Source of the DNA: Devosia elaeis | Lineage (GTDB): Bacteria; Pseudomonadota; Alphaproteobacteria; Rhizobiales; Devosiaceae | NCBI RefSeq assembly: GCF_001650025.1 | Contig: NZ_LVVY01000063.1 | Coordinates: forward strand, 1-64,000 | Direction of reading: 5' to 3' | DNA length: 64,000 nucleotides | Part shown: one piece after another, positions 50,984-59,914 of the stretch | Layout of the letters: each line of letters begins with the position of its first letter | How positions within the stretch are numbered: the first letter of the stretch is position 1 | Notes under the pieces: generated by a model | What the model saw: the letters and a program-made list of their open reading frames with translations, nothing else | Databases searched by the model: none | Told to the model about the DNA's origin: nothing | Made by a program: the position numbers and the translations under genes

Positions 50984-52897
50984 CTAGTTGATCGTCTCGG
51001 CTCGCAAGCGTGCCGAGCGGTTCAGCGCGTCCAGGGGCAGCCTGACGATCACCTCCAGCCCTTCGGGACGCCAATGGCGTTCCAATTGGCCGCGCATCTG
51101 CCCTTCCACCGACAATTGCACCAGCCTCGTGCCGAAGCCGCCCAGCTTGTCGGGTTCCACCACGCTTGGGCCGCCGGTTTCCCGCCATTCCAGTTGATAG
51201 AAATCGGGATCGGTGTGGCCGGTAATGGTCACCATGCCTTCCGATTGCGACAGGGCGCCATATTTGGCGGAATTGGTCGCCAGTTCGTGGAACAGCAGCG
51301 CCATGGGCGTGGCCGCGGCATCATCGACCGCGGCGTCCGCGCCATTGAAGATCACGCGCGCCCTGCCATCGGCATTATAGGGGCGCATCAGGCGCTCGAT
51401 CAGGGCCGAGAGCATGCCCTGGCCGCTGGCGCCGGCATGCAGATAGCTCTGCGGCCGCACGAAGTCATGCGCCTCGCCCAGGGCGTAGATGCGCTGCCGC
51501 AATTGATCGGCGAAGGGCTTTATCTCGGGCTGGCTGCGGGCCGAGAGGGCAATAATGCCATTAAGGACGGCAAAGATGTTCTTGATGCGGTGGCTGAGTT
51601 CCTGGGCCACCAATTCCCGCTCTTCGGCGGCAAGCTTGGATTCGTGAATATCGGTACAGGTCCCGATCCAGCGCAATATGTGCCCCTGCCCATCGTGGAT
51701 GGGCAGCGCCCGCCCCAGCGTCCAGCGATATTCGCCGCTATGATGGCGCAGCCTATATTCGATCTGGTAGGGATCGCCGGTTTCCAGGCAATGGCGCCAT
51801 TCGGTCCAGGCGCGCTCCCGGTCGTCGGGGTGGAACATCTCTCCCCAGATATCGCCATCGGTCGAGCCCTCCGGCATGCCGGTGAATTCGTACCAGCGGG
51901 CGTTGAAATAATCGTGGTGTCCGTCCGGCCGGGTCGACCAGACCATTTGCGGCATGGTGTCGGACAGGGTGCGGAAGCGCAGCTCGCTCTCGGCCAGGGC
52001 CTCGGCGGCGCGATGCTGTTCGGTCACGTCGATGGCGATGCCGGGAAAGCGATGGATACGCCCCTCCCCGTCCCTCCGCGGCCGGCCCGAGGCGATCACC
52101 CAGCGCACCTGCCCGTCGGTGCCCCGCAGGCGGTATTCGGACTTGAAGACAACGCCCTCGCGCAGGGCGGTCGCGATCTCCTCGCCCACCCGCTCCACAT
52201 CCTCGGGATGGATGGCGCGCAGGAAATCCGCCATTGGCGTGCCCAGCCCGGCGCGCAGGGAATCCATGTTGAAAAGCCGGGCGAACTGGTCGTCGGCCGT
52301 CATCCGGTCATGGACGACATCCCAATCCCAGGTGCCGACGAGATCGGTGCCGTTGATGGCGAGCGACATGCGCTCTTCGCTGCGCGCCAGGGCGCGTTCG
52401 GCCAGCACCCGGTCGGTGGTTTCGTGCACCACGCAGAGCGTGCCCATCGACAGGCCGTCATCGCTGATGATCGGGCTGTAGTGCAGGTCCATCCATACCG
52501 GCTCCGGCTCGCCATGGCGATTGAGGACGAGCTCCTGGTTCCGTAGCGTCCAGGATTCCAGGCGCAGCCCGCGCTCCATGTTCTGCCGGTTGAAATCAGC
52601 GATCTCAGGCCAGGCCTCCATGGCCGGCATGCCGAAAATCTGGGGATGGCGCTGGCCGGCAAATTCGGCGTAGCCGTGATTGTAAAGCAGGATGCCCTGC
52701 GGGCCGACCATCATCACCATGGGAGTGGCAGCGACCATCATCAGGCGCACCGCGCCCTTGAGGTCTTCGGGCCAGTCAGGGATCAGGCCCAGCGGATTGG
52801 CCGACCAATCATAGGTATTGAAGAGTTTTAGAGTCGGGTCCTGTTCGAGCTTCGCGCGCGTCTCGGGAGCAGCGTGGGGGAACAGCGATTTGGGCAT
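50984..52897 (-). CDS. PAS-domain sensor histidine kinase, HWE/HisKA_2 type
   Basis: Encodes 637 residues, soluble. Three PAS-like modules (about 40-165, 175-295, 305-425; the last two end in PAC segments GIAIDVTEQ and GTCTDIHESKL). The phospho-acceptor helix is AQELSHRIKNIFAVLNGI (His about 438). The ATPase shows HELATNSAKYGAL (N-box) and GGFGTRLVQLSVEGQ (G-box) without a clear F-box, as in HWE kinases. The signal is unknown; no LOV Cys motif (NCRFLQ) is seen, so blue light is not supported. Located downstream of aroF on the same strand, after a strong hairpin, and convergent with the receiver gene. Confidence 0.9.
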   Translation of the reverse strand: MPKSLFPHAAPETRAKLEQDPTLKLFNTYDWSANPLGLIPDWPEDLKGAVRLMMVAATPMVMMVGPQGILLYNHGYAEFAGQRHPQIFGMPAMEAWPEIADFNRQNMERGLRLESWTLRNQELVLNRHGEPEPVWMDLHYSPIISDDGLSMGTLCVVHETTDRVLAERALARSEERMSLAINGTDLVGTWDWDVVHDRMTADDQFARLFNMDSLRAGLGTPMADFLRAIHPEDVERVGEEIATALREGVVFKSEYRLRGTDGQVRWVIASGRPRRDGEGRIHRFPGIAIDVTEQHRAAEALAESELRFRTLSDTMPQMVWSTRPDGHHDYFNARWYEFTGMPEGSTDGDIWGEMFHPDDRERAWTEWRHCLETGDPYQIEYRLRHHSGEYRWTLGRALPIHDGQGHILRWIGTCTDIHESKLAAEERELVAQELSHRIKNIFAVLNGIIALSARSQPEIKPFADQLRQRIYALGEAHDFVRPQSYLHAGASGQGMLSALIERLMRPYNADGRARVIFNGADAAVDDAAATPMALLFHELATNSAKYGALSQSEGMVTITGHTDPDFYQLEWRETGGPSVVEPDKLGGFGTRLVQLSVEGQMRGQLERHWRPEGLEVIVRLPLDALNRSARLRAETIN

Positions 52898-52948
52898 TGC
52901 CTACTCTTTGGCCAAAGGTGACGCAGGGACAGGCTGCCCGGACAGACA

Positions 52949-52983
52949 GGGGCCGCGCGCCGAAACATTCAACGCGCGGCCCC
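52949..52983 (-). terminator. GC-rich hairpin after the DAHP synthase gene
   Basis: GGGGCCGCGCG (52949-52959) and CGCGCGGCCCC (52973-52983) form a perfect 11-bp stem around a 13-base loop. No T-tract on the minus strand, so termination would be incomplete or Rho-assisted. It lies between aroF and the kinase gene. Confidence 0.5.
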
Positions 52984-53008
52984 CGTTTCGGTTCACGCAA
53001 GAGCGTGA

Positions 53009-54385
53009 TTATTCACCCGCGGCACGCTGCTGGCGCGGGGGCTTTTGCGCATGCACTTCCTCGGCCACCAGGAAGGCCAGCTCCAGCGCCTGGCTGGCAT
53101 TGAGCCGCGGATCGCAATAGGTGTGATAGCGGTCGGACAGGGATGCTTCGGTGACTGCCGACATGCCGCCCACGCATTCGGTGACATCGTCGCCCGTCAT
53201 CTCGATATGCACGCCGCCGGCATAGGTGCCCATATCGCGGTGCACCTCGAAGAAATTGCGCACTTCGGCCAGGACCCGGTCGAAGGGGCGGGTCTTGTAG
53301 CCGGTCGAGGCCTTGATCGTATTGCCGTGCATGGGGTCGCAGCACCACACCACCGTGCGGCCGGCCTTTTCCACCGTTTCGATCAGGCGCGGCAGATGTT
53401 CGTGCACCTTGTCGGCGCCGAAGCGGGAAATCAGCGTGATGCGGCCGGCTTCGTCGGTGGGATTGAGCCGGTCGAGCAGGCGCAGCAAATCGTCATTGCT
53501 GAGGCTGGGGCCGCATTTGACGCCGATCGGATTGTTGATGCCGGCGAAATATTCGACATGGGCCTCATCGGGATTGCGGGTGCGATCGCCGATCCAGAGC
53601 ATGTGGCCGGACGTGGCGTACCAATTATTGGTGATGGAATCCCGCCGGGTCAGCGCTTCCTCATAGCCGAGCAGCAGCGCCTCGTGGCTGGTGTAGAAGC
53701 TGGTCTGCTTGAGGGCCGGCGTATTTTCCGGATTGAGCCCCAGGGCGGCCATGAAGGTGATGGCGTCGTCGATCTTGCGCGCCACTTCCTCATAGCGGGT
53801 GTTCCAGTTGGACCCCTTCATGAAGCCCATGGTCCATTCGTGGATGCGCGTCAGTTCGGCATAGCCGCCCATGGAAAAGGCGCGCAGCAGGTTGAGCGTC
53901 GCCGCCGATTGGCGATAGGCCTGCAACATGCGATGGGGATTGGGGACGCGGGAGGCCTCGGTGAAGCCGATATCGTTGATGATGTCGCCGCGATAGGACG
54001 GCAATTCGACGCCGTCGATCTCCTCGGTATCGGCCGAGCGCGGCTTGGCGAATTGCCCGGCGACGCGACCGACCTTGACCACCGGCTTGCTCGCGCCATG
54101 GGTCAGGACCAAAGCCATCTGCAGGAAGACGCGGAAGAAGTCGCGGATATGATCGGCGCCGTGCTCGGCAAAGCTCTCGGCGCAATCGCCGCCCTGGAGC
54201 AGGAAGGCTTCGCCGCGCGACACCGAGGCCAGCCGGGCCTTCAGCTCGCGCGCCTCACCGGCGAAGACCAGCGGGGGAAAGCTGCCGAGCTGCCGTTCCG
54301 CATCGGCCAGCGCGGCCGGATCGGGATAGGCCGGAACCTGCCGGATGGGCTTGCTGCGCCAGGAGCTCGGGGTCCAGGTGGTCAT
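53009..54385 (-). CDS. aroF: 3-deoxy-7-phosphoheptulonate synthase, class II
   Basis: First step of the shikimate pathway (phosphoenolpyruvate plus erythrose 4-phosphate). 458 residues, plant/Mycobacterium-type (class II). Blocks: [11 protein letters not shown] (about 62-72, metal Cys), [41 protein letters not shown]-like [21 protein letters not shown] and [18 protein letters not shown]. All catalytic blocks are intact. Class II enzymes are often inhibited by combinations of aromatic amino acids. No leader peptide rich in Trp, Phe or Tyr was seen upstream. The gene symbol varies among species. Confidence 0.94.
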   Translation of the reverse strand: MTTWTPSSWRSKPIRQVPAYPDPAALADAERQLGSFPPLVFAGEARELKARLASVSRGEAFLLQGGDCAESFAEHGADHIRDFFRVFLQMALVLTHGASKPVVKVGRVAGQFAKPRSADTEEIDGVELPSYRGDIINDIGFTEASRVPNPHRMLQAYRQSAATLNLLRAFSMGGYAELTRIHEWTMGFMKGSNWNTRYEEVARKIDDAITFMAALGLNPENTPALKQTSFYTSHEALLLGYEEALTRRDSITNNWYATSGHMLWIGDRTRNPDEAHVEYFAGINNPIGVKCGPSLSNDDLLRLLDRLNPTDEAGRITLISRFGADKVHEHLPRLIETVEKAGRTVVWCCDPMHGNTIKASTGYKTRPFDRVLAEVRNFFEVHRDMGTYAGGVHIEMTGDDVTECVGGMSAVTEASLSDRYHTYCDPRLNASQALELAFLVAEEVHAQKPPRQQRAAGE

Positions 54386-54467
54386 GTTCGTCTCGCTTAC
54401 GCCGGAGCACTGATAAAACCTGAGGGCGATCTACCAAGCCAATGCCCCCGTGCCAAGGGCGAAAGGC

Positions 54468-55841
54468 TCAGACCTTCTGGCAATCCCGATAGACATAGGT
54501 GGGGGCCTTGAAGGTCACCAATTCCTCCGCCGCCGATGGATGGAGGGCGATGGTGCGGTCGAAATCGGCCTTGCTGGCGCCCATGCCGACGGCAATGGCG
54601 ACGAGCTGGATCATTTCGGCGGCTCCGGGGCCCAGGATATGAACGCCCAACACCCTGCCCCCGTCCTTTTCGGTGATGAGCTTGAGCACCATGCGTTCGG
54701 TGCGGGTGGAGAGCGTGTTCTGCATCGGCCGGAAGCGGGCGACATAGACATCGATATCGCCATGGGTGGCGGCTTCGTCCTCGGTCAGCCCGACCACGCC
54801 GATTTCCGGCTCGGAAAAGACGGCGGTGGGGATCAGCGAATGATCTACGGCCTGCGGATTGTCATTGAAGACGGTTTCGGCGAAATACCAGCCCTCGCGG
54901 ATGGCCACCGGGGTCAGCTGCGCACGGCCGGTGACGTCGCCCACCGCATAGATGGAAGGCACTGAGGTCTGCGAATATTTGTCGACGGCAATGGCGCCGA
55001 AATCATTGAGCCGGACGCCGGCCGTTTCGAGCCCCAGTCCCTCGACATTGGGCTGGCGGCCGGTGGCGAACATGACGGCGCCGAAGGGCGCGGTCACTCC
55101 GTCGCTGAAGGTTGCCAGCACATCCTCGCCCGGCTTGGAAAGCGCGGCGATGGTGGTCTGGTAGATCAGCCGGATACCCCTTTCGATCAGCCCAGCCTCG
55201 AGCCCGCGCCGCATATCGTCATCGAAGCCGCGCAGCACGCAATCGCCGCGATAGATGATCGTGGTATCGACGCCCAGCCCGGCGAAAATGGTGGCGAATT
55301 CGACTGCGATATAGCCCCCGCCCTCGATGAGGATGGAATGGGGCAGCGCCGGCAGGTCGAAGGCTTCATTGGAGGAAATGCCGAGCTCGGCGCCGGGAAT
55401 ATCGGGGATGAAAGGCCGTGCGCCGGTCGCCACCAGCAGATATTTCGCCGTCAGCTCGCGCCCGTCACTGGCCAGCCTGACGCTGTTGGGGCCGGTTACC
55501 ACCGCGCGGTCGCGGATGATCTCGGCGCCGGGCTTTTCCAGATTGCTCGTATAGGCGTGTTCGAGCCGGGTGATTTCCTTTTCCTTGGCCGCGACCAGGG
55601 TCGGCCAGTCGAAGCTGGCATCGACCTGCCAGCCGAAGCTTTCCGCCACGTCGAACTGATCCTTGAACCGGGAGGCATAGACATAGAGCTTCTTGGGCAC
55701 GCAGCCGCGAATGACGCAGGTGCCCCCGACCCGGAATTCCTCGATCACGGCGACTTTCGCGCCATAGGTGGCCGCCATGCGGGCCGCCCGTACACCGCCC
55801 GAACCGGCGCCGATGACAACCAGGTCGTAATCGAAACTCAT
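54468..55841 (-). CDS. gor: Glutathione-disulphide reductase
   Basis: Reduces glutathione disulphide with NADPH; FAD flavoprotein of 457 residues. FAD motif GAGSGGVRAARMAA (11-24), redox disulphide C42/C47 in GGTCVIRGCVPKK, second dinucleotide site IEGGGYIAVEFATIFAGLGVDTT, and the interface His-Glu (ALHPSAAEEL) at the C-terminus. ATG 55841 (MSFDYDL) is preferred because GGGAG lies just ahead; ATG 55853 is four codons longer. rpiA, DUF2059 and gor in this order are typical of Hyphomicrobiales, but a terminator precedes gor here, so it likely has its own promoter. It supplies the glutathione used by nearby GFA-type proteins. Confidence 0.94.
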   Translation of the reverse strand: MSFDYDLVVIGAGSGGVRAARMAATYGAKVAVIEEFRVGGTCVIRGCVPKKLYVYASRFKDQFDVAESFGWQVDASFDWPTLVAAKEKEITRLEHAYTSNLEKPGAEIIRDRAVVTGPNSVRLASDGRELTAKYLLVATGARPFIPDIPGAELGISSNEAFDLPALPHSILIEGGGYIAVEFATIFAGLGVDTTIIYRGDCVLRGFDDDMRRGLEAGLIERGIRLIYQTTIAALSKPGEDVLATFSDGVTAPFGAVMFATGRQPNVEGLGLETAGVRLNDFGAIAVDKYSQTSVPSIYAVGDVTGRAQLTPVAIREGWYFAETVFNDNPQAVDHSLIPTAVFSEPEIGVVGLTEDEAATHGDIDVYVARFRPMQNTLSTRTERMVLKLITEKDGGRVLGVHILGPGAAEMIQLVAIAVGMGASKADFDRTIALHPSAAEELVTFKAPTYVYRDCQKV

Positions 55842-55897
55842 TTCAGCTCCCATTCTTCATCGTCAAGTACCGATGAATATGATCACGCGCTTCGCAC

Positions 55898-55925
55898 AAA
55901 AAAAGACCCCGCACAAGGCGGGGTC
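55898..55925 (-). terminator. Rho-independent terminator after the DUF2059 gene
   Basis: On the minus strand GACCCCGC-CTTGT-GCGGGGTC followed by seven T. It separates the rpiA-DUF2059 transcript from gor. Confidence 0.88.
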
Positions 55926-55947
55926 AATGCGGGAGATGTTTCCGCGA

Positions 55948-56451
55948 TCAGATTTCGACGCCCTGGGCCCGCAGGGCGGAGCGCACCTTGGCGAAGAATT
56001 CGGTCCGCAGATTATTGGTATAGACCTGCAGGACGCGGCGAAGATCGGCGTTCACTTCCGAATTGGCCGTCGCCAGCTTCTGGCCGGTGGGCGATTCGTA
56101 GAAGGCAACGATCTCGGTGAGTTCTTCCAGCGTGAAGCGGATCGCGTAGACGCGCGCGAACTGATCGAGCAATTCGCCCTTGCGGCCACGATATTCGGCG
56201 ATCACCTCGCCGATAATGGTATTGGTCTGCTCGACGATTTCGGGGTTCTGCGTCACGATCTGGCGCATGGTGTCGATGCCGATCTCGACCACGGTGGTTT
56301 CGAACACGGCGCCGCGGTCGGTCAGGTCGATATATTTGCGGGCCAGCGCCAATTGCTCGGGGGCGACCTCCTGCGCGAAAACCGGCGCCGAGACGGCAAT
56401 GATGCCCGCCGTCAGCACCGCACCCATCACGGCCTTGGCGCCGCGCATCAT
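55948..56451 (-). CDS. Secreted DUF2059 protein
   Basis: Encodes 167 residues from ATG 56451 (MMRGAKAVMGAVL); ATG 56475 and 56490 are in frame, but this start gives the tidiest signal peptide, ending SAPVFA before QEV. The mature part is helical (LALARKYIDLTDRGAVFETTVVEIG, LDQFARVYAIRFTLEELTEIVAFYESPTGQKLA), the DUF2059 pattern. Periplasmic by prediction; the function is unknown. It follows rpiA on the same strand by less than 50 bases, so it is probably co-transcribed with it. Confidence 0.82.
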   Translation of the reverse strand: MMRGAKAVMGAVLTAGIIAVSAPVFAQEVAPEQLALARKYIDLTDRGAVFETTVVEIGIDTMRQIVTQNPEIVEQTNTIIGEVIAEYRGRKGELLDQFARVYAIRFTLEELTEIVAFYESPTGQKLATANSEVNADLRRVLQVYTNNLRTEFFAKVRSALRAQGVEI

Positions 56452-56497
56452 GTTCCCGTTCGTCCAGAATGCCATCTTGTCCCGATCCACGCTCAGT

Positions 56498-57193
56498 CTA
56501 TTGCCGTTTCAGTTCTTCTACGCCATTCGGCGTCGCCACATAAGCCTTGCTGCACATTTTCAGGAATAGCCCATGCTGGACCACGCCGGGAATATTCAGC
56601 AGGTCGCTCGATAGCGCTTCTGGCTGCGAAATGCGGCCAAAAAAAGCATCGAGAATAAGGTGTCCACCATCGGTCACGAAGGGATTGCCGGCCTCTTCGC
56701 CCCGCAGTTTCAGCCCGCCCTGAGCGCCGTGATGCGTCAGAACCTGCTCGATGGCGTGGCGGGTCGCGCCGAGCCCGAAGCGGTTGACCTCGATCGGCAG
56801 CGGAAAGCGGCCCAGCGCCTCGACGCATTTGGAGGCATCGGCAATGACCACCATGGCGTCGGAGGCCGCAGCCACGATCTTCTCGCGCAACAGCGCGCCG
56901 CCGCCACCCTTGATCAGGTTCAGGCCCGGGTCGATTTCGTCGGCTCCATCCACTGTCAGGTCCAGCCGGTCCAGCGTGTCGAGATCCGAGAGCGGGATAT
57001 TCAACTCCTGCGCCTGGCGCGCCGTCGCCTCGGAGGTCGGCACGCAGATGACGTCGAGGCCAGCGGCGACCTTTTCGCCCAGCAGATCGACAAAATGGCG
57101 CGCGGTCGAGCCGGTGCCCAGGCCCAGGCGCATGCCCGGCCTGACTTCGGACAATGCCATGGCCGCAGCCTGCCGCTTCAACGCCTCGCTCAT
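56498..57193 (-). CDS. rpiA: Ribose-5-phosphate isomerase A
   Basis: Interconverts ribose 5-phosphate and ribulose 5-phosphate in the pentose phosphate pathway; 231 residues. Phosphate loop [17 protein letters not shown] (about 22-38), [12 protein letters not shown] (about 78-89), and [16 protein letters not shown] (catalytic Glu and Lys, about 92-107). ATG 57193 (MSEALKRQ) follows GGGAGGG; the frame open upstream is unrelated. First gene of the rpiA-DUF2059 transcript and divergent from the L,D-transpeptidase gene. Confidence 0.95.
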   Translation of the reverse strand: MSEALKRQAAAMALSEVRPGMRLGLGTGSTARHFVDLLGEKVAAGLDVICVPTSEATARQAQELNIPLSDLDTLDRLDLTVDGADEIDPGLNLIKGGGGALLREKIVAAASDAMVVIADASKCVEALGRFPLPIEVNRFGLGATRHAIEQVLTHHGAQGGLKLRGEEAGNPFVTDGGHLILDAFFGRISQPEALSSDLLNIPGVVQHGLFLKMCSKAYVATPNGVEELKRQ

Positions 57194-57461
57194 CGCGCAA
57201 AACCCTCCCGGAACGATGGGGCGGATGTGGCAGCGCGGCCCGCAAGCTGTCAAGGCCGCCAAAAGGCGGCATCCGCGCTGCGGCAAATGCAAAGTGAGGG
57301 AAGGAGTGTAACCTGCTGGCAACACAATATGGCGATGATGGGGCATTCATGGCAGCGGTAAGGCGGCTATGTCTTTCCGGCCAAATATATTCGAAGTAAT
57401 TACGCTCATCATCGCGATCACCGAATCATGGCCGGTCGCGCATCCAGAGGCCAAGTAGAAG

Positions 57462-58049
57462 ATGAAACTTATCAAAGTCATATTGGCGATCGGCATGTCG
57501 ATCCTGCTGTCGGCCAGTTTGGTTGCGCCGGTATCCGCCGCGGTCTGGTACAATCCGGACACCAACCAGTTCGAAGAGCGCGACGCGACCGCCGGCCGTG
57601 GCGGCAGCCCGATCCGCAAGCAGATCGTCGATTACCAGACCAGCCAGAAGCCCGGCACCATCGTTATCGAAACCGGCGAACGCCGCCTCTATCTGGTGCT
57701 CGATGGCGGCAAGGCCATGCGCTATGGCATCGGCGTGGGTCGCGAAGGCTTCACCTGGGCCGGCACCAACCGCATTACCCGCAAGGCGGAATGGCCCGGC
57801 TGGACGCCGCCCCCGGCCATGCGCAAGCGCGTGCCCGACCTGCCGGCCTATATGCCCGGCGGCCCCGACAATCCGCTCGGCGCCCGCGCCCTCTATATCG
57901 GTTCGACGCTTTATCGCGTGCACGGCACCTCGGAACCCTGGACCATCGGCCAGGCCGTGTCGTCGGGCTGCATCCGCATGACCAATGACGACGTGATCGA
58001 CCTCTATGAGCGCGTCCAGGTCGGCGCCCGCATCGTGGTCAATCACTGA
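57462..58049 (+). CDS. L,D-transpeptidase (YkuD domain)
   Basis: Makes 3-3 peptidoglycan cross-links or attaches proteins to peptidoglycan. 195 residues with a signal peptide (IKVILAIGMSILLSASLVAPVSA, cleavage about residue 26). YkuD core at about 65-193: IVIETGERRLYLV, then H154 (RVHGTSEPW) and the catalytic SSGCIRM with C170. Periplasmic. Single gene with its own terminator. Hyphomicrobiales carry many paralogues, consistent with polar-growth walls rich in 3-3 links. Confidence 0.92.
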   Translation: MKLIKVILAIGMSILLSASLVAPVSAAVWYNPDTNQFEERDATAGRGGSPIRKQIVDYQTSQKPGTIVIETGERRLYLVLDGGKAMRYGIGVGREGFTWAGTNRITRKAEWPGWTPPPAMRKRVPDLPAYMPGGPDNPLGARALYIGSTLYRVHGTSEPWTIGQAVSSGCIRMTNDDVIDLYERVQVGARIVVNH

Positions 58050-58071
58050 CACCGAACAACAGATGTTTCGA

Positions 58072-58097
58072 AAGGCCGCCGCGAGGCGGCCTTTTTT
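58072..58097 (+). terminator. Rho-independent terminator after the L,D-transpeptidase gene
   Basis: AAGGCCGCC-GCGA-GGCGGCCTT perfect stem followed by TTTTAT. It lies 47 bases before moaA. Confidence 0.88.
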
Positions 58098-58143
58098 ATG
58101 CGTGCGCCTTTGCATTCCCCCCGACCCGGACTAGATTTGCCGC

Positions 58144-59157
58144 ATGACCGCGCCCACGAACCCGTCCCGCCCGCTCATCGACCGTTTCGGCCGGCGCATT
58201 TCCTATCTGCGCATTTCGGTGACGGATCGCTGCGATTTCCGCTGCGTCTATTGCATGGCCGAGGACATGACCTTCCTGCCCAAGAAGGAGGTCCTGAGCT
58301 TTGAGGAAATCGAGGCCATTGCCGGCGCCTTCATCGCGCGGGGCACCACCAAGATAAGGCTGACCGGCGGCGAGCCGCTGGTGCGCCGGGACATCATGGA
58401 CCTGGTCCGCAGCCTGGGCGCCCGCATCGGTTCGGGGCTGGACGAGCTGACCATCACTACCAACGGCAGCCAATTGGCCCGGCATGCCGATGGGCTGTTC
58501 GCCGCGGGCGTCCGGCGCATCAATGTTTCGCTCGATACGCTGGATGCGGATCGCTTCGCCGCCATCACCAGGCGGGGGCGGATCGCCGACGTGCTCGCCG
58601 GGATCGCGGCGGCGCAGGCAGCGGGCCTCGCCATCAAGATCAACATGGTGGCCATGCGCGGCCTCAACGAGGACGAGATCGAGCCGATGATGGCCTGGGC
58701 GCATGCCGGCGGCATGGGCCTGACGCTGATCGAAGGCATGCCGCTGGGGGAAGTCGGCATGGATCGTGTCGATGCCTATCTGCCCCTGCGCGAGCTGCAC
58801 GACCGTTTGGCGCGGCGCTATACGCTGACCCGGCTGGACAAGCGCACCGGCGGCCCGGCCCGCTATGTCCACGTCGCCGAAACCGGCGGCACTCTGGGCT
58901 TCATCACCCCGATGAGCCACAATTTCTGCGAAAGCTGCAACCGCGTCCGCCTGACCGCGACCGGCCAATTGTTCCTCTGCCTCGGCCAGGACGATCAGGT
59001 GAACCTCCGCGACGCCTGGCGCGATGGCGGCCCGGCCGCCCTCGACGCGGCCCTCGACCACGCCATGCTCATCAAGCCCAAGGGCCACGACTTCGTCCTC
59101 GACCGCACCCGGCCGGAACCCGCCGTGGCGCGGCATATGAGCGTGACGGGTGGGTAG
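58144..59157 (+). CDS. moaA: GTP 3',8-cyclase (molybdenum cofactor synthesis)
   Basis: Radical-SAM enzyme for the first step of molybdopterin synthesis; 337 residues. The N-terminal cluster is C30-x3-C34-x2-C37 ([10 protein letters not shown]), and the SAM GGEP motif is [12 protein letters not shown]. The C-terminal second cluster is [22 protein letters not shown]. The last residues (RHMSVTGG) end in the double glycine needed for activity. The short leader has no recognisable Moco riboswitch. Confidence 0.95.
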   Translation: MTAPTNPSRPLIDRFGRRISYLRISVTDRCDFRCVYCMAEDMTFLPKKEVLSFEEIEAIAGAFIARGTTKIRLTGGEPLVRRDIMDLVRSLGARIGSGLDELTITTNGSQLARHADGLFAAGVRRINVSLDTLDADRFAAITRRGRIADVLAGIAAAQAAGLAIKINMVAMRGLNEDEIEPMMAWAHAGGMGLTLIEGMPLGEVGMDRVDAYLPLRELHDRLARRYTLTRLDKRTGGPARYVHVAETGGTLGFITPMSHNFCESCNRVRLTATGQLFLCLGQDDQVNLRDAWRDGGPAALDAALDHAMLIKPKGHDFVLDRTRPEPAVARHMSVTGG

Positions 59158-59165
59158 CATTGAAA

Positions 59166-59183
59166 AACCCAACTACTTGGGTT
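59166..59183. promoter_or_regulatory. Operator candidate of the DUF4160-DUF2442 pair
   Basis: Perfect inverted repeat AACCCAA-CTAC-TTGGGTT, seven bases before the ATG of the DUF4160 gene. Self-regulated two-gene modules often carry such a dyad over the promoter or ribosome site. Confidence 0.55.
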
Positions 59184-59190
59184 ATCTGGG

Positions 59191-59418
59191 ATGGTGACGG
59201 TCCATCGTGAAGGCGGAATGCGTTTCGTGATCTATCTGAATGATCACGAGCCCGCCCATGTTCACGTCTATGGCGATGGGGAAGCACGCATCGACATCAT
59301 GACCCTGAATGTTCTTTCCATTCACGGCATGAACCGGCGTGATGCGGCCCGTGCCTTGGCGATCACGATGGAACACCGATCCCTGTTTCTACAACGCTGG
59401 ACTGAAATTCATGGCTGA
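59191..59418 (+). CDS. DUF4160 protein, possible toxin-antitoxin component
   Basis: Encodes 75 residues. Family core: MVTVHREGGMRFVIYLNDHEPAHVHVYGDGEARIDI, with the conserved PAHVHV His pair. It overlaps the DUF2442 gene by eight bases. Pairs of DUF4160 and DUF2442 are frequent on accessory DNA and are suspected toxin-antitoxin modules; activity is unproven. The GC content is lower than in core genes here, suggesting acquisition by transfer. Confidence 0.75.
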   Translation: MVTVHREGGMRFVIYLNDHEPAHVHVYGDGEARIDIMTLNVLSIHGMNRRDAARALAITMEHRSLFLQRWTEIHG

Positions 59419-59821
59419 GATCGAGTTGGATGATCAGCATTACAAGGAGGCGGTGGAGCGCGGGCTGACGGAGCGCACTGGCCGCCCTGCTCCCGTCTCG
59501 GTCCGATACGAACGGTCATCGGGCCGAATTGTCGTGGAATTTGACAACGGCACCGCCTTTCTCGTTCCCGCGGGCCTGTTGCAGGGGCTGGAGAAGGCCG
59601 AAGCGGACGATATTGCCAATGTGGAGCTGCTCGGCGAAACGGGGCTGCACTGGCCGTCTCTGGATGTGGATTTCACCATTGCCGGATTGATGCAGGGCAT
59701 CTTCGGCACCGCCAGGTTTATGGATGCAAGCCGCAAAGGCGGGCAATCCCGCTCTGCCGCGAAGATCGCTGCGGCACGGCGCAACGGGATGCGCGGCGGG
59801 AGGCCCCGGAAATCGTCGTAA
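59411..59821 (+). CDS. DUF2442 protein, partner of the DUF4160 gene
   Basis: Encodes 136 residues from ATG 59411 (MAEIELDDQHY). Family core: PVSVRYERSSGRIVVEFDNGTAFLVPAGLLQGLEKA...LHWPSLDVDFTIAGLMQGIFG. The basic Ser/Arg/Lys-rich C-terminus (SRKGGQSRSAAKIAAARRNGMRGGRPRK) looks DNA-binding, so it may be the antitoxin/repressor acting at the dyad at 59166. Overlapping start shows translational coupling. Confidence 0.75.
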   Translation: MAEIELDDQHYKEAVERGLTERTGRPAPVSVRYERSSGRIVVEFDNGTAFLVPAGLLQGLEKAEADDIANVELLGETGLHWPSLDVDFTIAGLMQGIFGTARFMDASRKGGQSRSAAKIAAARRNGMRGGRPRKSS

Positions 59822-59825
59822 GCGT

Positions 59826-59855
59826 TACTTGTCGTCGTCCACCATGGCGAAGTCG
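59826..59855. repeat. Direct repeat of the lrp 3' end (left copy)
   Basis: TACTTGTCGTCGTCCACCA followed by TGGCGAAGTCG matches 61047-61079 except for three missing bases. The same stretch encodes the C-terminus of the Lrp gene (DFAIVVDDDK and stop); here it stands alone with no gene attached. The two copies bracket the serine hydrolase gene like attachment sites. Confidence 0.65.
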
Positions 59856-59914
59856 GCATGCGGGCGGGTTTGCGGTCCGTCACCAGTGAAGCGGACGGAC
59901 CAGCCAACCGGCAG

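Noticed and set aside
54386-54467. Aromatic amino-acid leader peptide ahead of the DAHP synthase gene
   Set aside because: The short space has no ORF with clustered Trp, Phe or Tyr codons.
51074-54511. Long plus-strand frames over the kinase and DAHP synthase genes
   Set aside because: Shadows of clear minus-strand genes, with biased His/Gly/Ala composition.
58098-58143. Moco riboswitch ahead of moaA
   Set aside because: Only 46 bases separate the preceding terminator from the start codon, too short for that RNA.
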